Shown here: positions 8,833 to 18,217 of the stretch, piece after piece
Numbering within the stretch: position 1 is the stretch's first letter
Layout: every line of letters begins with the position of its first letter
From: Iodobacter fluviatilis
GTDB taxonomy: Bacteria > Pseudomonadota > Gammaproteobacteria > Burkholderiales > Chitinibacteraceae
DNA length: 64,000 nucleotides
Reading direction: 5' to 3'
Assembly (NCBI RefSeq): GCF_900451195.1
Contig: NZ_UGHR01000001.1
Location: 62,001-126,000, forward strand
Program-made: the position numbers and the translations under genes
The notes under the pieces: model-generated
What the model was told of the DNA's origin: nothing
The model's database searches: none
The model's input: only the letters and a program-made list of their open reading frames with translations

Positions 8833-10166
8833 CCCAAGAAATACTCCTTAGGATCGATATTAAAGCTGCCCTGTGGCCATTCTCTGCGAATGCAGATTTC
8901 CTGCCCGGCATTCATTGCCGGATTAATCATTAAATCTAATAAATTGGGCCGGGCATGGGGCTGCTTATCTGGGCCTAAAATTAAAAGGACTTTGGGTTTG
9001 AGCCTTCTGCTGCGATTTTGCCCGGCCACAATGCCGATATCGCCACTACTTAGTTCAACCAGTGTACCGACAGGGAAAATACCGATGCACTGGGCAAATT
9101 GCTCCACCAGTGCGTGGTGAAAGTATTTATCGCTCCATTTATATAAGAGCTGTAAGGCGGAGTGATTGTTTTTTGTTTCGGCGTGATTGCGATCACTCGT
9201 CAGGGCGGTATAGCAATCCACAATGCCCGCCATACAGGAAAACAAACCGATGCTTTCGCCTTTTAATCCGGCCGGGTAGCCGCTGCCATCGATGCGCTCG
9301 TGGTGGCGCGCCACCATATCGTAGACATCGAGGGGTACTTCTTTAATTTGGTTCAGAATATCCAGGCTGTGCCAGACATGCGTTTTCATCATGGAAAACT
9401 CGCCCGGTGAATATGAGCCGCTGTGTTTAAGCAGGTTTTCTGGCAGTTTCATTTTGCCAATATCCAGCATTAAGCCAGCAAACCCCAGCTTATGCAGGTC
9501 TTCCTGTGGATAGCCAAGGTGCCGGCCAAAGGCCAGCATATAAACGGCGGTGTCGAGGGCATGCCCGTAAGCATAGTTGTCGGTGGCTTTGAGTTGCGAT
9601 AGCCAGAGCAGGGCGCTGGGATTACGGATAATAGAATCCACCATTTCGGAAACAACATCATTGATGGCTTCTACCCTAGGTTGCAGATCTTTGCTGATGG
9701 CCTCCATCGCCGCTTCAATCACATCGCTGGCCAGACGATGTACGGCCTGAGCATGGGGAATTTCCCGCTTAATTGGCGTGCTGTCCGCATAAATAATAAT
9801 TTTAGGCTCAACATAGGCCGTGTCTGCCTTGCTGTTTTTGCCCTGGGACCAAAGTGCAAAGCGCTGACGTAATTCTTTAAGCAGGGTGATTTGTTCTTTA
9901 ATTTCTATGGTCTGGTATTGGAGGTGAGGGACAAGCGGCTCAGAATTGAATTTTTGATCGCTTAAAAATGCCCAGCGCTCTTTGCCACCCACCGAGCGAT
10001 CTAGGTTAACCATAACAAACTTGCAGTATTCTTGGAGCTGTGAGAGTTGCTCAGGGGTTTCAAGCAGAAAGCCTTCCAGCAAAAAAGGCGTGTCCAGCCA
10101 CGGGCGATCGAGTTCGCTGATAAATAAACCAGCTTGCAAAGCTGAGACGGGGAGGCGTGTTTCCAA
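8829..10166 (-). CDS. HD-GYP protein with N-terminal DUF3391; HD histidine replaced
   Basis: HD-GYP domain protein, normally a c-di-GMP phosphodiesterase yielding pGpG or GMP. The N-terminal ~130 residues are the DUF3391 type; the HD-GYP domain covers about 190-380 and keeps HHE at 288-290 and DGSGYP at 293-298. The HD pair itself is altered: the usual HDIGK reads LDIGK, with Leu at 234 and Asp at 235. Loss of this metal-binding His may weaken or change activity. A roughly 60-residue C-terminal tail follows. First gene of the minus-strand run with EAL and dgt; its promoter should lie in the 10167-10820 gap, shared with divergent potA. Confidence 0.88.
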   Translation of the reverse strand: METRLPVSALQAGLFISELDRPWLDTPFLLEGFLLETPEQLSQLQEYCKFVMVNLDRSVGGKERWAFLSDQKFNSEPLVPHLQYQTIEIKEQITLLKELRQRFALWSQGKNSKADTAYVEPKIIIYADSTPIKREIPHAQAVHRLASDVIEAAMEAISKDLQPRVEAINDVVSEMVDSIIRNPSALLWLSQLKATDNYAYGHALDTAVYMLAFGRHLGYPQEDLHKLGFAGLMLDIGKMKLPENLLKHSGSYSPGEFSMMKTHVWHSLDILNQIKEVPLDVYDMVARHHERIDGSGYPAGLKGESIGLFSCMAGIVDCYTALTSDRNHAETKNNHSALQLLYKWSDKYFHHALVEQFAQCIGIFPVGTLVELSSGDIGIVAGQNRSRRLKPKVLLILGPDKQPHARPNLLDLMINPAMNAGQEICIRREWPQGSFNIDPKEYFLG

Positions 10167-10820
10167 TTGTATAGGTCTGTGCTAAGGGTTTAGGGCTGCA
10201 TATTTGGCTTTTGCTGACCAGGCCTGAGCCAGTCGTCTGGAGCAAAGCTAAGTATTTGCTTGCAAAGCGCTATTTGCCGATTGTAAGCAAGCACTTGCCC
10301 TTGTTTCAAATGCGTCATTTGAGTGATTGTAAATGATTCATAGCAGTATGGAATACTTGCAGCGATATCCGGCTATTATTTTTGGCATACAGATATTCGC
10401 TATCAAAGTATTGAAGTGCCCTATTGTGTGGATAAGTAAATATAGTAAAAGCAGATTTAATATTAATCGTAATTAATAAATTTATTGTATTACTTTTCAG
10501 TATTTCAAGGCCGCTCAGGCTGGCATCGCGCGCTTTATCGGGCGTGCGGAGCGATATGGCGTACTTTTTTGCATGCTGCCCGAGCTTATTTTCCCTGTAA
10601 ATAATGCCTGTTTTCCTGGTTTGAAAGGGTGAAAAAAAGCGCCCTGAATTCGTGTTATCGCCCTTAGGCGCCGATTGAGGGGCATTATGGGCAATCGGTA
10701 TTATTTTAACCCAATAAGATGTTTTCATTTTCTATGATGAAGGCTGGTTTTTGCGCTTAGAAAAACTCCCCCCGGGGTAAGTTTTTGTTAAAATGGCGAC
10801 CGTTTTTTTGTGAGAAGACT
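10167..10820. other. Divergent intergenic region between HD-GYP gene and potA
   Basis: About 650 bp with no convincing gene. It should carry the divergent promoters for the HD-GYP operon and for potABC. The part around 10430-10500 is strongly AT-rich. A minus-strand frame of 137 codons exists here (10315-10728) but has no Shine-Dalgarno or recognisable features and is not called. Confidence 0.5.
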
Positions 10821-11909
10821 ATGGCCCTGCTGGAGATCCGTGACGTCGTAAAAACATTCGGCGATTTCACTGCCGTAAATCATGTGAGCTTGTCGGTGGA
10901 AGCCGGTGAATTCTTTACTTTGCTGGGCCCATCGGGCTGCGGCAAAACCACTTTATTGCGGATGCTGGCCGGTTTTGAACAGCCGGATTCAGGCGCTATT
11001 TTGCTTGATGGGCAAGATATGTCCATGGTGCCGCCTGAAAAGCGCCCGGTACATACTGTATTTCAAAATTACGCGCTGTTTCCGCATATGAGCGTGGCAG
11101 ACAATATCGCCTTTCCGCTAAAAATGGCGAAGGCTGAAGCCGCTGAAATTAAATTTCGTGTGGCAGAAATTCTGGAAGACGTGCGCTTGCAAGAATTCGC
11201 CCATCGTTTTCCGCATGAATTATCCGGTGGCCAGCGTCAGCGCGTGGCCATTGCCCGCTCTTTGGTGAATCGTCCACGCCTCTTGCTGCTGGATGAGCCC
11301 TTATCTGCGCTGGATGCCAAATTGCGCGAGCAGATGCAGATGGAGCTGATCACCCTGCAAAAAGAAGTGGGCGTGACCTTTGTGTATGTCACGCACGATC
11401 AGGGCGAAGCGCTGGCTTTATCGCACCGGATTGCCGTGATGAATAAGGGCCAGGTAGAGCAGCTGGATGCGCCTGAAACCATCTACAGCTATCCAAAAAG
11501 CCGTTTTGTGGCTGATTTTATTGGCCAGTGCAATTTATTGGATGCCACGATTAAATCTGTTTCCAGTGAGCGGATGCAGGTTGAAATTGCGGGCGTGGGC
11601 ATTGCTGAAACCCTGCCGGTGGCAGGCGCCGTGGTTGGCCAGAAAGGCACACTGAGCTTGCGCCCTGAGAAAATCAAACTGGCTGCCAGCCTAGATAATA
11701 CAGATGCAGATGAAGTGCACTTTAAGGGAACGGTTGAAAACTGCCTTTACCTTGGAGACGTCACTATTTATATCGTGAAATTAGATAATGGCATCTTGGT
11801 TGAGGCCATGCTGCCTAACTCTGCAGCGGGCCGCGCCAAATTCTTTGATGACAATGATGCAGTAGAGCTGGCATGGCGTTATGACGCTGGCCACTTTTTG
11901 CTGTCTTAA
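10821..11909 (+). CDS. potA: Polyamine ABC transporter, ATP-binding protein PotA
   Basis: ATPase of the spermidine/putrescine importer; energises uptake through PotB and PotC. Walker A GPSGCGKT lies at residues 36-43, the ABC signature is LSGGQRQR, Walker B RLLLLDEPLSALD, and the switch His is in VTHDQ. A C-terminal TOBE-type regulatory domain follows from about residue 240. The frame extends upstream to 10785, but ATG 10821 has GAGAAG seven bases before it and starts the canonical MALLEIRDV; this gives 362 residues, close to the family length. It heads potA-potB-potC with short spacing. Confidence 0.93.
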   Translation: MALLEIRDVVKTFGDFTAVNHVSLSVEAGEFFTLLGPSGCGKTTLLRMLAGFEQPDSGAILLDGQDMSMVPPEKRPVHTVFQNYALFPHMSVADNIAFPLKMAKAEAAEIKFRVAEILEDVRLQEFAHRFPHELSGGQRQRVAIARSLVNRPRLLLLDEPLSALDAKLREQMQMELITLQKEVGVTFVYVTHDQGEALALSHRIAVMNKGQVEQLDAPETIYSYPKSRFVADFIGQCNLLDATIKSVSSERMQVEIAGVGIAETLPVAGAVVGQKGTLSLRPEKIKLAASLDNTDADEVHFKGTVENCLYLGDVTIYIVKLDNGILVEAMLPNSAAGRAKFFDDNDAVELAWRYDAGHFLLS

Positions 11910-11918
11910 GGGGGCGAG

Positions 11919-12854
11919 ATGTCCAAAGTAAAATCGCCAGGCTTGGCGAAGTGGCTGATTTCTGGCCCGCCGCTCTTATATCTGCTGATCTTTTTTGCCG
12001 TGCCTACGCTGATGATGATTTTTTCAGCGTTTCGCTTTCCGGGTGAATATGGCGGGCTGATGCCGCTGGTGGATATCAACCCGGATACCGGCGCACGCGA
12101 GCTTTTAATTAATTCACAGAACTGGCGTGATTTTTTAACGCTGGAAAACTTCAGTCGTTTTTTTGAAGACGGGGTTTATGTTGAATTATTTATTAAATCA
12201 TTCTGGTACGCAGGCTTAACTACGCTGTTTTGTATCATTCTGGCTTATCCGCTGGCGTGGCTGATTGCGCGCAGCCCAAAGAAATACCGTGATTTATTAG
12301 TATTGCTGGTGATTTTGCCATTCTGGAGTAATTTCTTAATTCGCGTCTATGCGTGGATGATTATTCTGGGGCCGCAGGGCTATTTTGCCATGACGGTAAA
12401 TAGCGTATTAGCCTGGTTTGGCATTGGACCGCAGCAGTTTCTGTTTACCCATTTTGCGGTGATTGTGGTGCTGGTGTATGTGCATTTACCGTTTATGGTT
12501 TTACCGCTCTATGCCAATTTAGAAAAGCACGATATGGCGCTATTAGATGCTGCGCAAGATTTGGGCGCATCGGCATGGCAGCGTTTCTGGCGGATTACCT
12601 GGCCATTATCCCTGCCGGGTGTTTGGGCAGGCGCGGCTTTAGTGTTTATTCCGGCTCTGGGCATGTTTGCCGTGCCTGATCTGGTGGGCGGCACCGATGG
12701 CATTATGGTGGGTAATTTAATTAAACAGCAGTTTTTAGATAGCCGTGACTGGCCATTTGGCTCGACCTTGTCAATTATGCTCACGGGTGGGGTGTTACTG
12801 CTGGCGGTATTGGCGACCTTGATTAGTCGTGGAAGGAAAAAACAACATGACTAA
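11919..12854 (+). CDS. potB: Polyamine ABC transporter permease PotB
   Basis: Inner-membrane permease subunit with about six transmembrane helices (311 residues). The EAA cytoplasmic loop that docks onto the ATPase reads DAAQDLGASAWQRFWRITWPLSLPG. It starts nine bases after potA with a GGGGGCGAG ribosome site, and its 3' end overlaps potC. The family imports spermidine and putrescine. A periplasmic insert near residues 45-75 (DINPDTGARELLINSQNW) is normal for this subunit. Confidence 0.93.
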   Translation: MSKVKSPGLAKWLISGPPLLYLLIFFAVPTLMMIFSAFRFPGEYGGLMPLVDINPDTGARELLINSQNWRDFLTLENFSRFFEDGVYVELFIKSFWYAGLTTLFCIILAYPLAWLIARSPKKYRDLLVLLVILPFWSNFLIRVYAWMIILGPQGYFAMTVNSVLAWFGIGPQQFLFTHFAVIVVLVYVHLPFMVLPLYANLEKHDMALLDAAQDLGASAWQRFWRITWPLSLPGVWAGAALVFIPALGMFAVPDLVGGTDGIMVGNLIKQQFLDSRDWPFGSTLSIMLTGGVLLLAVLATLISRGRKKQHD

Positions 12855-13620
12855 GCAAAGTAAATGGCTATGGGCCGTGGCCCTATTAACCTATGGTTTT
12901 TTGTATTTACCGCTTGTAATTGTGGTGATGTATTCCTTTAATGATTCACGCTTAAATGCGGAATGGGTAGGTTTTACATTTAAGTGGTATCAGATTTTAT
13001 TTAATGATGAGCAAATGCTGCTTGCTGCGCGTAACTCCTTATTAATTGGGGTGATTACCAGCTTCTTTGCCACTATTTTTGGCACTTTAGCGGGCATGGC
13101 AATGTATAAATACAAGCTGCGTCTTTTACCTGTGTTAGTGCTCACGCCGATCGCAATCCCTGAAATATTAATGGGCGTATCGCTGTTAATGTTTTTTGTG
13201 ATGCTGAATATGACGCTGGGTTTGTTTTCGGTCACGCTGGCGCATATTGCTTTTTGCATTGGTTTTGTGGCGATTGTGGTGCGTTCCCGTTTGCAGGGTA
13301 TGGATGAAGCCTTGGTAGAGGCTGCACGTGATCTGGGTGCAACGCCATTACAAGCATTTCGCTTAATTACCATGCCTTTAATTATGCCGGGGATTATTGC
13401 CGGAGCCCTGATGGCATTCACTTTATCGATTGATGATTTTGTGATTACCTTCTTTACTGCCGGGGCAGGTGCTTCTACCTTACCGTTGCAAATTTATTCG
13501 ATGATCAGAATTGCCGTTACACCAGAAGTAAATGCGATTTCTACTTTACTAATGTTACTCACTCTGGCTTTGATTCTGATTGCTGGTAAATTAGCGCCAG
13601 GCGCTTTGAGGGCGAAGTAA
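12847..13620 (+). CDS. potC: Polyamine ABC transporter permease PotC
   Basis: Second permease of the polyamine importer, 257 residues with about six membrane helices. The EAA loop is EAARDLGATPLQAFRLITMPLIMPG and the family segment SIDDFVITFFTAG is present. The frame can start at GTG 12829, but ATG 12847 is preceded at good distance by GGAAGGA and overlaps the potB stop by eight bases, typical of coupled permease pairs. The binding protein potD lies 189 bp downstream. Confidence 0.93.
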   Translation: MTKQSKWLWAVALLTYGFLYLPLVIVVMYSFNDSRLNAEWVGFTFKWYQILFNDEQMLLAARNSLLIGVITSFFATIFGTLAGMAMYKYKLRLLPVLVLTPIAIPEILMGVSLLMFFVMLNMTLGLFSVTLAHIAFCIGFVAIVVRSRLQGMDEALVEAARDLGATPLQAFRLITMPLIMPGIIAGALMAFTLSIDDFVITFFTAGAGASTLPLQIYSMIRIAVTPEVNAISTLLMLLTLALILIAGKLAPGALRAK

Positions 13621-13809
13621 TTTATATTTGAGTAGGGTGGGCGCGTATTGCCTGCCTTCGCTCTTTCAGTGCCATGTTATGTGCGGATGTTCTGGTTTTT
13701 TATGCCTATGGCAGATCAGCAACATTTGCACTGGCGCTTGAAATGAATTGTACAAAATAAGGCATAATCAGCGGGTCTTTTTATTCAACTGCTTTGGAGT
13801 GTTTGAGAC

Positions 13810-14868
13810 ATGAAGAAATTATTATTCACGCTTTTACTGGCAGCCAATATGGCTAATGCCGAAGAAGTGCTCCACGTTTACAACTGGAACAATTATATTG
13901 CGCCAGAAACGGTCAAACGCTTCCAGGCAGAATGTAAATGCCGCGTAGTGCAGGATTATTACGGTGCTATGGAAGAAATGCTGGCCAAGCTTAGCGCAGG
14001 TGCTAAAGGCTACGACGTGGTCGTGCCTACTGGTTTTGCAATGCCGCCTTTGATTAAGCAGAGCATGGTGCAGCCGCTGGATAAATCTAAGCTTACTAAT
14101 ATCAAAAATGTGAATCCAACATTTTTAAATAGTCAGTTTGATCCGGGCAATCAATTCTCTCTGCCTTATTCCTTTACCACCACCTTGCTGGGTTTTAATC
14201 AAACCAAGTTAAAAGAACTGGGTATTGAGCCAAACTCTTGGTCAGTGATTTTTGATCCGGCGATCTTGGCAAAAATTAAAGGCAAGGTTACGGTACTGGA
14301 TGATGCGAATGAGTTATTTGCCGCATCCCTGATGTATAACGGTTTTTCTCCAAACTCTACCAAGCCGGAAGAATGGAAAAAAGCGCAAGAAACCATTATT
14401 AAAGCCAAGCCATTCTGGGCCGCGTTTAATTCACAAAGCTATATCAAGGAATTAACGCTGGGCAATATCTGGGTAGCCCATGGTTATTCTAGCGATATGT
14501 TCCAAGCAGCCACAGACGCTAAAACAGCCAAGCGTGCCTTTGCCGTCAGCTACGGTCTGCAAAAAGAAGGTAACACCCTATCTGTGGATAATATGATGGT
14601 GCTCAAATCAGCGCCTCGCCCAGATCTCGCGCATAAGTTTGTTAACTTTATGCTGGAAGGTAAAAATTCGAGTGAGCTGACGAATATGGTGGGTACGGGC
14701 AATCCAAATAGCGCAGCTGCGCCTTTTGTGAATGCGGAAATGAAAAAGAATACGGCCGTATTCCCGGATGAAGCTGCATTAAAGAAACTGCAGCAGCTTA
14801 AACCGCTTGATGCCAAGCAACGCCGCGATTTAAGCCGTTTGTGGACTCAAGTTAAAACCTCTAAATAA
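13810..14868 (+). CDS. potD: Spermidine/putrescine-binding periplasmic protein PotD
   Basis: Periplasmic polyamine-binding protein feeding PotABC, 352 residues. The signal peptide MKKLLFTLLLAANMANA probably cleaves before EEVLHVYNWNNYIAPETV, the characteristic PotD/PotF opening. Further family segments are YDVVVPTGFAMPPLI and VAHGYSSDMFQA. The 189-bp gap after potC may hold a separate promoter, so the binding protein can be made in excess. A GGAG-type ribosome site precedes the ATG. A strong terminator follows the stop, closing the pot unit. Confidence 0.93.
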   Translation: MKKLLFTLLLAANMANAEEVLHVYNWNNYIAPETVKRFQAECKCRVVQDYYGAMEEMLAKLSAGAKGYDVVVPTGFAMPPLIKQSMVQPLDKSKLTNIKNVNPTFLNSQFDPGNQFSLPYSFTTTLLGFNQTKLKELGIEPNSWSVIFDPAILAKIKGKVTVLDDANELFAASLMYNGFSPNSTKPEEWKKAQETIIKAKPFWAAFNSQSYIKELTLGNIWVAHGYSSDMFQAATDAKTAKRAFAVSYGLQKEGNTLSVDNMMVLKSAPRPDLAHKFVNFMLEGKNSSELTNMVGTGNPNSAAAPFVNAEMKKNTAVFPDEAALKKLQQLKPLDAKQRRDLSRLWTQVKTSK

Positions 14869-14878
14869 GGGGCAATAA

Positions 14879-14912
14879 GGAGAGCTGCAATGATGCGGCT
14901 CTCCCTTTCTTT
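14879..14912 (+). terminator. Intrinsic terminator after potD
   Basis: A 10-bp stem (GGAGAGCTGC with GCGGCTCTCC, one wobble) with loop AATGAT is followed by CTTTCTTT. It lies ten bases after the potD stop and ends at the next gene's start codon. Confidence 0.75.
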
Positions 14913-14914
14913 GA

Positions 14915-16021
14915 ATGAGACATTCCCTCACCATCAGTTATCTCGCCCGGCAGATTGCCCCGACCAGAGTGCCTCGTTACATTGCATTCTGCTTGGTTTT
15001 GGTGATTCTGGTGGTTAGCCTCTATCCCTTTAGTGGCTGGCGTTTTACAGGGGAGCCTATCTGGGCTTTTTATGCCTATCCTCTGCCTTACTATTTCACC
15101 TTTTTTGATAACAGCATTAATGTGCTGGCCTATTTGCCTCTGGGTTTTAGCCTCGCTATTTCTTTTCGCCACCTTCGCTATGGCAGCTTTTTAGCGGCAT
15201 TGTCGGGGCTGGCTTTGTCGTCAACAGTCGAGTTTATTCAGCAATTTCTGCCTGGCCGTGTGGCTTCTAATCTGGATATTCTAAGTAATAGCTTTGGCGC
15301 ACTGCTGGGCGTGCTGCTGGCGCTGATTTTAGGAAACCGTTACTGGCAAAACCGCTGGCTGGCTGCCCGCCACGCTTGGTTTGCACCTGGGCCAGCAGTG
15401 GAGTGGGGCACAACTTGGTTGGTACTGTGGTTTATTACCCAGCTGGATCCATCCCAGCCTTTTTTGGGCGTAGTGGTTGAATCTCCCGGCCTGCCCCAGC
15501 CTTTTGAATCGCCGATGCAAAATGCCAAGCTGTTTTTAAGGCTGCTGGAAGGCGGTGGCATGATGTTGCACTTTTTGGGCGTGGCTTTGTTTGTTTCGGT
15601 CCTGGTGCGCCACACTTGGCAAAGCCCGAAGGCGATCCGCTTTACCCTGCTGACTGCTTTACTGCTTAAGCTGGGTTTTGCCGGGCTCTTGCTCAAACCC
15701 GCTCAGTTTTTTGCGTGGATTAATATCAATATCGTGGTGGGAGGCCTGCTGGGCACGCTGGCCTTAGTACTGCTGTGGCGATTAAACCGGCGACTGAGGG
15801 CCTTAGTGGGGGCGCTGGCGCTGATCGCTACCTTGGTAATTGGCTGGTTTTGGCCGCTGACCCCTCAGCTATCGGCCACCTTGCCGCTGTTCCGCTGGCA
15901 TTACGGGCATTTGCTGCATTTCAATGGCCTGTCGGCGGTTATCAGTGATCTGTGGCCCTATGGCGCAATTGCTTTGCTGCTGTGGTTGTCAATTCGCGCA
16001 CCGCGAGAAGAATCCTGGTAA
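14915..16021 (+). CDS. VanZ-like family membrane protein
   Basis: Integral membrane protein of 368 residues with about nine to ten hydrophobic helices. The N-terminal half carries the VanZ-like pattern: YPF near the first helix, DNSINVLAYLPLGF, then STVEFIQQFLPGRVASNLDILSNSFGALLG. VanZ gives low-level teicoplanin resistance in enterococci, but most homologues have no defined role; envelope function is inference. The start at 14915 has no clear Shine-Dalgarno and sits right at the potD terminator, so the exact start is uncertain. Confidence 0.8.
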   Translation: MRHSLTISYLARQIAPTRVPRYIAFCLVLVILVVSLYPFSGWRFTGEPIWAFYAYPLPYYFTFFDNSINVLAYLPLGFSLAISFRHLRYGSFLAALSGLALSSTVEFIQQFLPGRVASNLDILSNSFGALLGVLLALILGNRYWQNRWLAARHAWFAPGPAVEWGTTWLVLWFITQLDPSQPFLGVVVESPGLPQPFESPMQNAKLFLRLLEGGGMMLHFLGVALFVSVLVRHTWQSPKAIRFTLLTALLLKLGFAGLLLKPAQFFAWININIVVGGLLGTLALVLLWRLNRRLRALVGALALIATLVIGWFWPLTPQLSATLPLFRWHYGHLLHFNGLSAVISDLWPYGAIALLLWLSIRAPREESW

Positions 16022-16155
16022 ACCGGGTGAGATGTTTTTAGTTATTCAGCCGTTTTTATAGCGTCTTTATACGGCCACTCCATTTATTTACCTCATTTTT
16101 ACAAGCAGACCTTTAGCATTCATACATACATTTTCCTTCTGGAAGGATGAGTGCG

Positions 16156-16335
16156 ATGAGTCTGCTTTATGGTTCGATGGTCAATACGCGTCGTGAAGAC
16201 GTTCCCCAAGCTGCACCAGTGCGTTTTATGCTGGTTTCGCGCTTTAGCGCTGGCTCGGCGGGTGCTGCTCCTGAACTAAAGCCGGTTTTGCAAAAGTTAT
16301 GCCGCTTTATCGTGGCAAAGTTGCGCCAATTATGA
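16156..16335 (+). CDS. Possible 59-codon leader ORF coupled to choX
   Basis: A short frame starting at ATG 16156 (or 16147) with GGAAGG nine bases upstream. Its stop overlaps the choX start as ATGA at 16332-16335. choX itself has no good Shine-Dalgarno, so its translation could depend on ribosomes finishing this ORF. The peptide is basic at its end (LCRFIVAKLRQL) and matches no family I know. It may be only a translated leader. Confidence 0.4.
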   Translation: MSLLYGSMVNTRREDVPQAAPVRFMLVSRFSAGSAGAAPELKPVLQKLCRFIVAKLRQL

Positions 16336-17291
16336 TTAAGCCGCGCTTACTTTTATCTACTCTCTTATTTACCAGCGTTGCAGGCTATGCCGCTGAGCCC
16401 GCTGCCTGTAAAACGGTGCGTTTTTCTGATGTGGGCTGGACAGATGTCACTGCAACGACAGCACTCACCAGCGAGATGCTTGCCGCGCTGGGCTATCAGT
16501 CCGAAATTAAAATGCTCTCTGTGCCCGTTACCTTTCACGCGATGCAAACGCAGGATATCGACGTTTTTCTGGGCAATTGGATGCCCACGATGAAAAACGA
16601 CATCGATCCATATTTAAAAAATGGCAGTGTAGAAGTGCTTCGCACCAATCTGACGGGCGCTAAATACACACTGGCTGTGCCTGAATACGTGTATCAGGCT
16701 GGGGTGCGTCGTTTTAGTGATATCGCCAAGTTTTCTGATCGCTTTGCCAAACGCATTTATGGCATTGAAGCGGGCAACGATGGTAATCGCCTGATCAGCA
16801 GCATGATTAAAGATAAAGCCTTTGGTTTGCAGGATTTCAAATTGGTGGAATCCAGCGAAGCGGGCATGCTTACCCAGGTTAAACGCGCGGCCATGAAGCA
16901 GCAATGGGTGGTGTTTTTGGGCTGGGAGCCGCACCCGATGAACCGCAATTTAAAATTGCGCTATCTGGAAGGCGGCGATGCTTATTTCGGGCCTAATCTG
17001 GGCGGCGCGACCGTGCATACCACCACCCGCTCTACTTACGCAAAGCAATGCCCTAATGTTGGCCGTCTGCTGAAAAATATCTCATTCAGCACTGATATTG
17101 AAAACAAGCTGATGGGGCAGATTCTGGATCAGAAGCAGGACGCTAAAGTAGCGGCCCGTCAGTGGCTGAGCCAAAATCCGGCCATCTGGACGCCTTGGTT
17201 AAGCGGGGTAAATAGTTTTAACGGCCAGCCTGCTGTTCCGGTATTAAAAGCCTGGTTGAATCAATCTGCCGTGGTGTCGGATGCTCGCTAG
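16332..17291 (+). CDS. choX: Choline/glycine betaine ABC transporter, binding protein ChoX
   Basis: Periplasmic binding protein of the ProX/ChoX (OpuAC) family, 319 residues. The signal peptide MIKPRLLLSTLLFTSVAGYA is followed by a mature protein opening with VRFSDVGWTDVTATTALTS, the ChoX-type ligand-pocket region; FLGNWMPTM supplies a further pocket Trp. These motifs favour choline over betaine, by family knowledge. The frame runs up to 16299, but only ATG 16332 gives a signal peptide at the N-terminus. It overlaps a small upstream ORF as ATGA. choW and choV follow, giving a complete importer. Confidence 0.88.
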   Translation: MIKPRLLLSTLLFTSVAGYAAEPAACKTVRFSDVGWTDVTATTALTSEMLAALGYQSEIKMLSVPVTFHAMQTQDIDVFLGNWMPTMKNDIDPYLKNGSVEVLRTNLTGAKYTLAVPEYVYQAGVRRFSDIAKFSDRFAKRIYGIEAGNDGNRLISSMIKDKAFGLQDFKLVESSEAGMLTQVKRAAMKQQWVVFLGWEPHPMNRNLKLRYLEGGDAYFGPNLGGATVHTTTRSTYAKQCPNVGRLLKNISFSTDIENKLMGQILDQKQDAKVAARQWLSQNPAIWTPWLSGVNSFNGQPAVPVLKAWLNQSAVVSDAR

Positions 17292-17365
17292 GATGAGGGC
17301 GTATTTAAGGGGGCAATCCACCGCAGCTGCTGGGCAAAAGTTTTGGTTTTGCAGCCAGCCTGCTG

Positions 17366-18217
17366 ATGATGTGGGAGAGCATCGTGGATAAATTGCCAAT
17401 AGGTCAGTGGGTTGCGGCCGGCGTGTCCCAGCTGACCGAGCATGCAGCCGGTGGAGTAGCCTTTTTTAGTGATGGGCTTGAAAGTGCGGTGCAGGCAATG
17501 ACGCGTGTGTTGGTCGCTTGCCCGCCGCTGCTCCTGCTTTTTATCGCCACATTTTTGATTTATCGCTTACGACGAAGTTGGGGCCTAACGCTGTTTTCTG
17601 CGTTCGCCCTGATTCTGATCGACAATCTGGCTTATCGTGAGGCCACTTTGCAAACGCTGGTGCAAGTCGCTCTGGCTTCTGCAATCTGTATGCTGATCGG
17701 TGTGCCCTTAGGTATTGCGGCGGCGCACCGGCCCTGGGTTTATCGGGTGCTTCACCCTCTGCTGGATTTGATGCAGACCATCCCTACCTTTGTGTATCTG
17801 ATTCCTACCTTAATGTTATTTGGCTTGGGCATTGTGCCTGCGATGGTCTCTACCATTATTTTTGCCCTGCCTGCTCCTGTGCGGCTGACTTATCTGGGCC
17901 TGCGAGATATTCCCCCTCCACTATTAGAAGCGGCTAAGGCCTTTGGCTATTCGCCTTTAGCCCGGCTGTGGCGTGTGGAGCTGCCCGCTGCCATGCCTGG
18001 TATTGCTGCCGGCTTAACGCAGTGCATTATGTTATCGCTCTCTATGGTGGTGATTGCAGCCTTAGTGGGGGCGGAAGGATTAGGCCAGCCTGTTGTGCGT
18101 GCCTTAAATACCGCCGACATGGCCTTGGGGTTTGAGGCGGGTTTAGCGATCGTTTTATTAGCGATCATGCTCGATCGCCTCTGTCAGTCCAATTCTTTAT
18201 CAAGAGAGCAACGATGA
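17366..18217 (+). CDS. choW: Choline/glycine betaine ABC transporter, permease ChoW
   Basis: ProW/ChoW-type permease, 283 residues with six or seven membrane helices. Family features include IPVG-like opening DKLPIGQWV, QTIPTFVYLIPTLMLFGLG and the EAA-type loop EAAKAFGYSPLARLWRVELP. Two adjacent ATGs (17366, 17369) are possible starts; GTG 17384, preceded by GGGAG, is an alternative that would shorten it by six residues. Its stop overlaps choV as ATGA, so the two subunits are translationally coupled. Role: osmoprotectant or choline import driven by ChoV. Confidence 0.88.
   Translation: MMWESIVDKLPIGQWVAAGVSQLTEHAAGGVAFFSDGLESAVQAMTRVLVACPPLLLLFIATFLIYRLRRSWGLTLFSAFALILIDNLAYREATLQTLVQVALASAICMLIGVPLGIAAAHRPWVYRVLHPLLDLMQTIPTFVYLIPTLMLFGLGIVPAMVSTIIFALPAPVRLTYLGLRDIPPPLLEAAKAFGYSPLARLWRVELPAAMPGIAAGLTQCIMLSLSMVVIAALVGAEGLGQPVVRALNTADMALGFEAGLAIVLLAIMLDRLCQSNSLSREQR

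Noticed and set aside
10315..10728. 137-codon minus-strand frame upstream of potA
   Set aside because: No ribosome site, no recognisable domain, and it sits in the region expected to hold divergent promoters.
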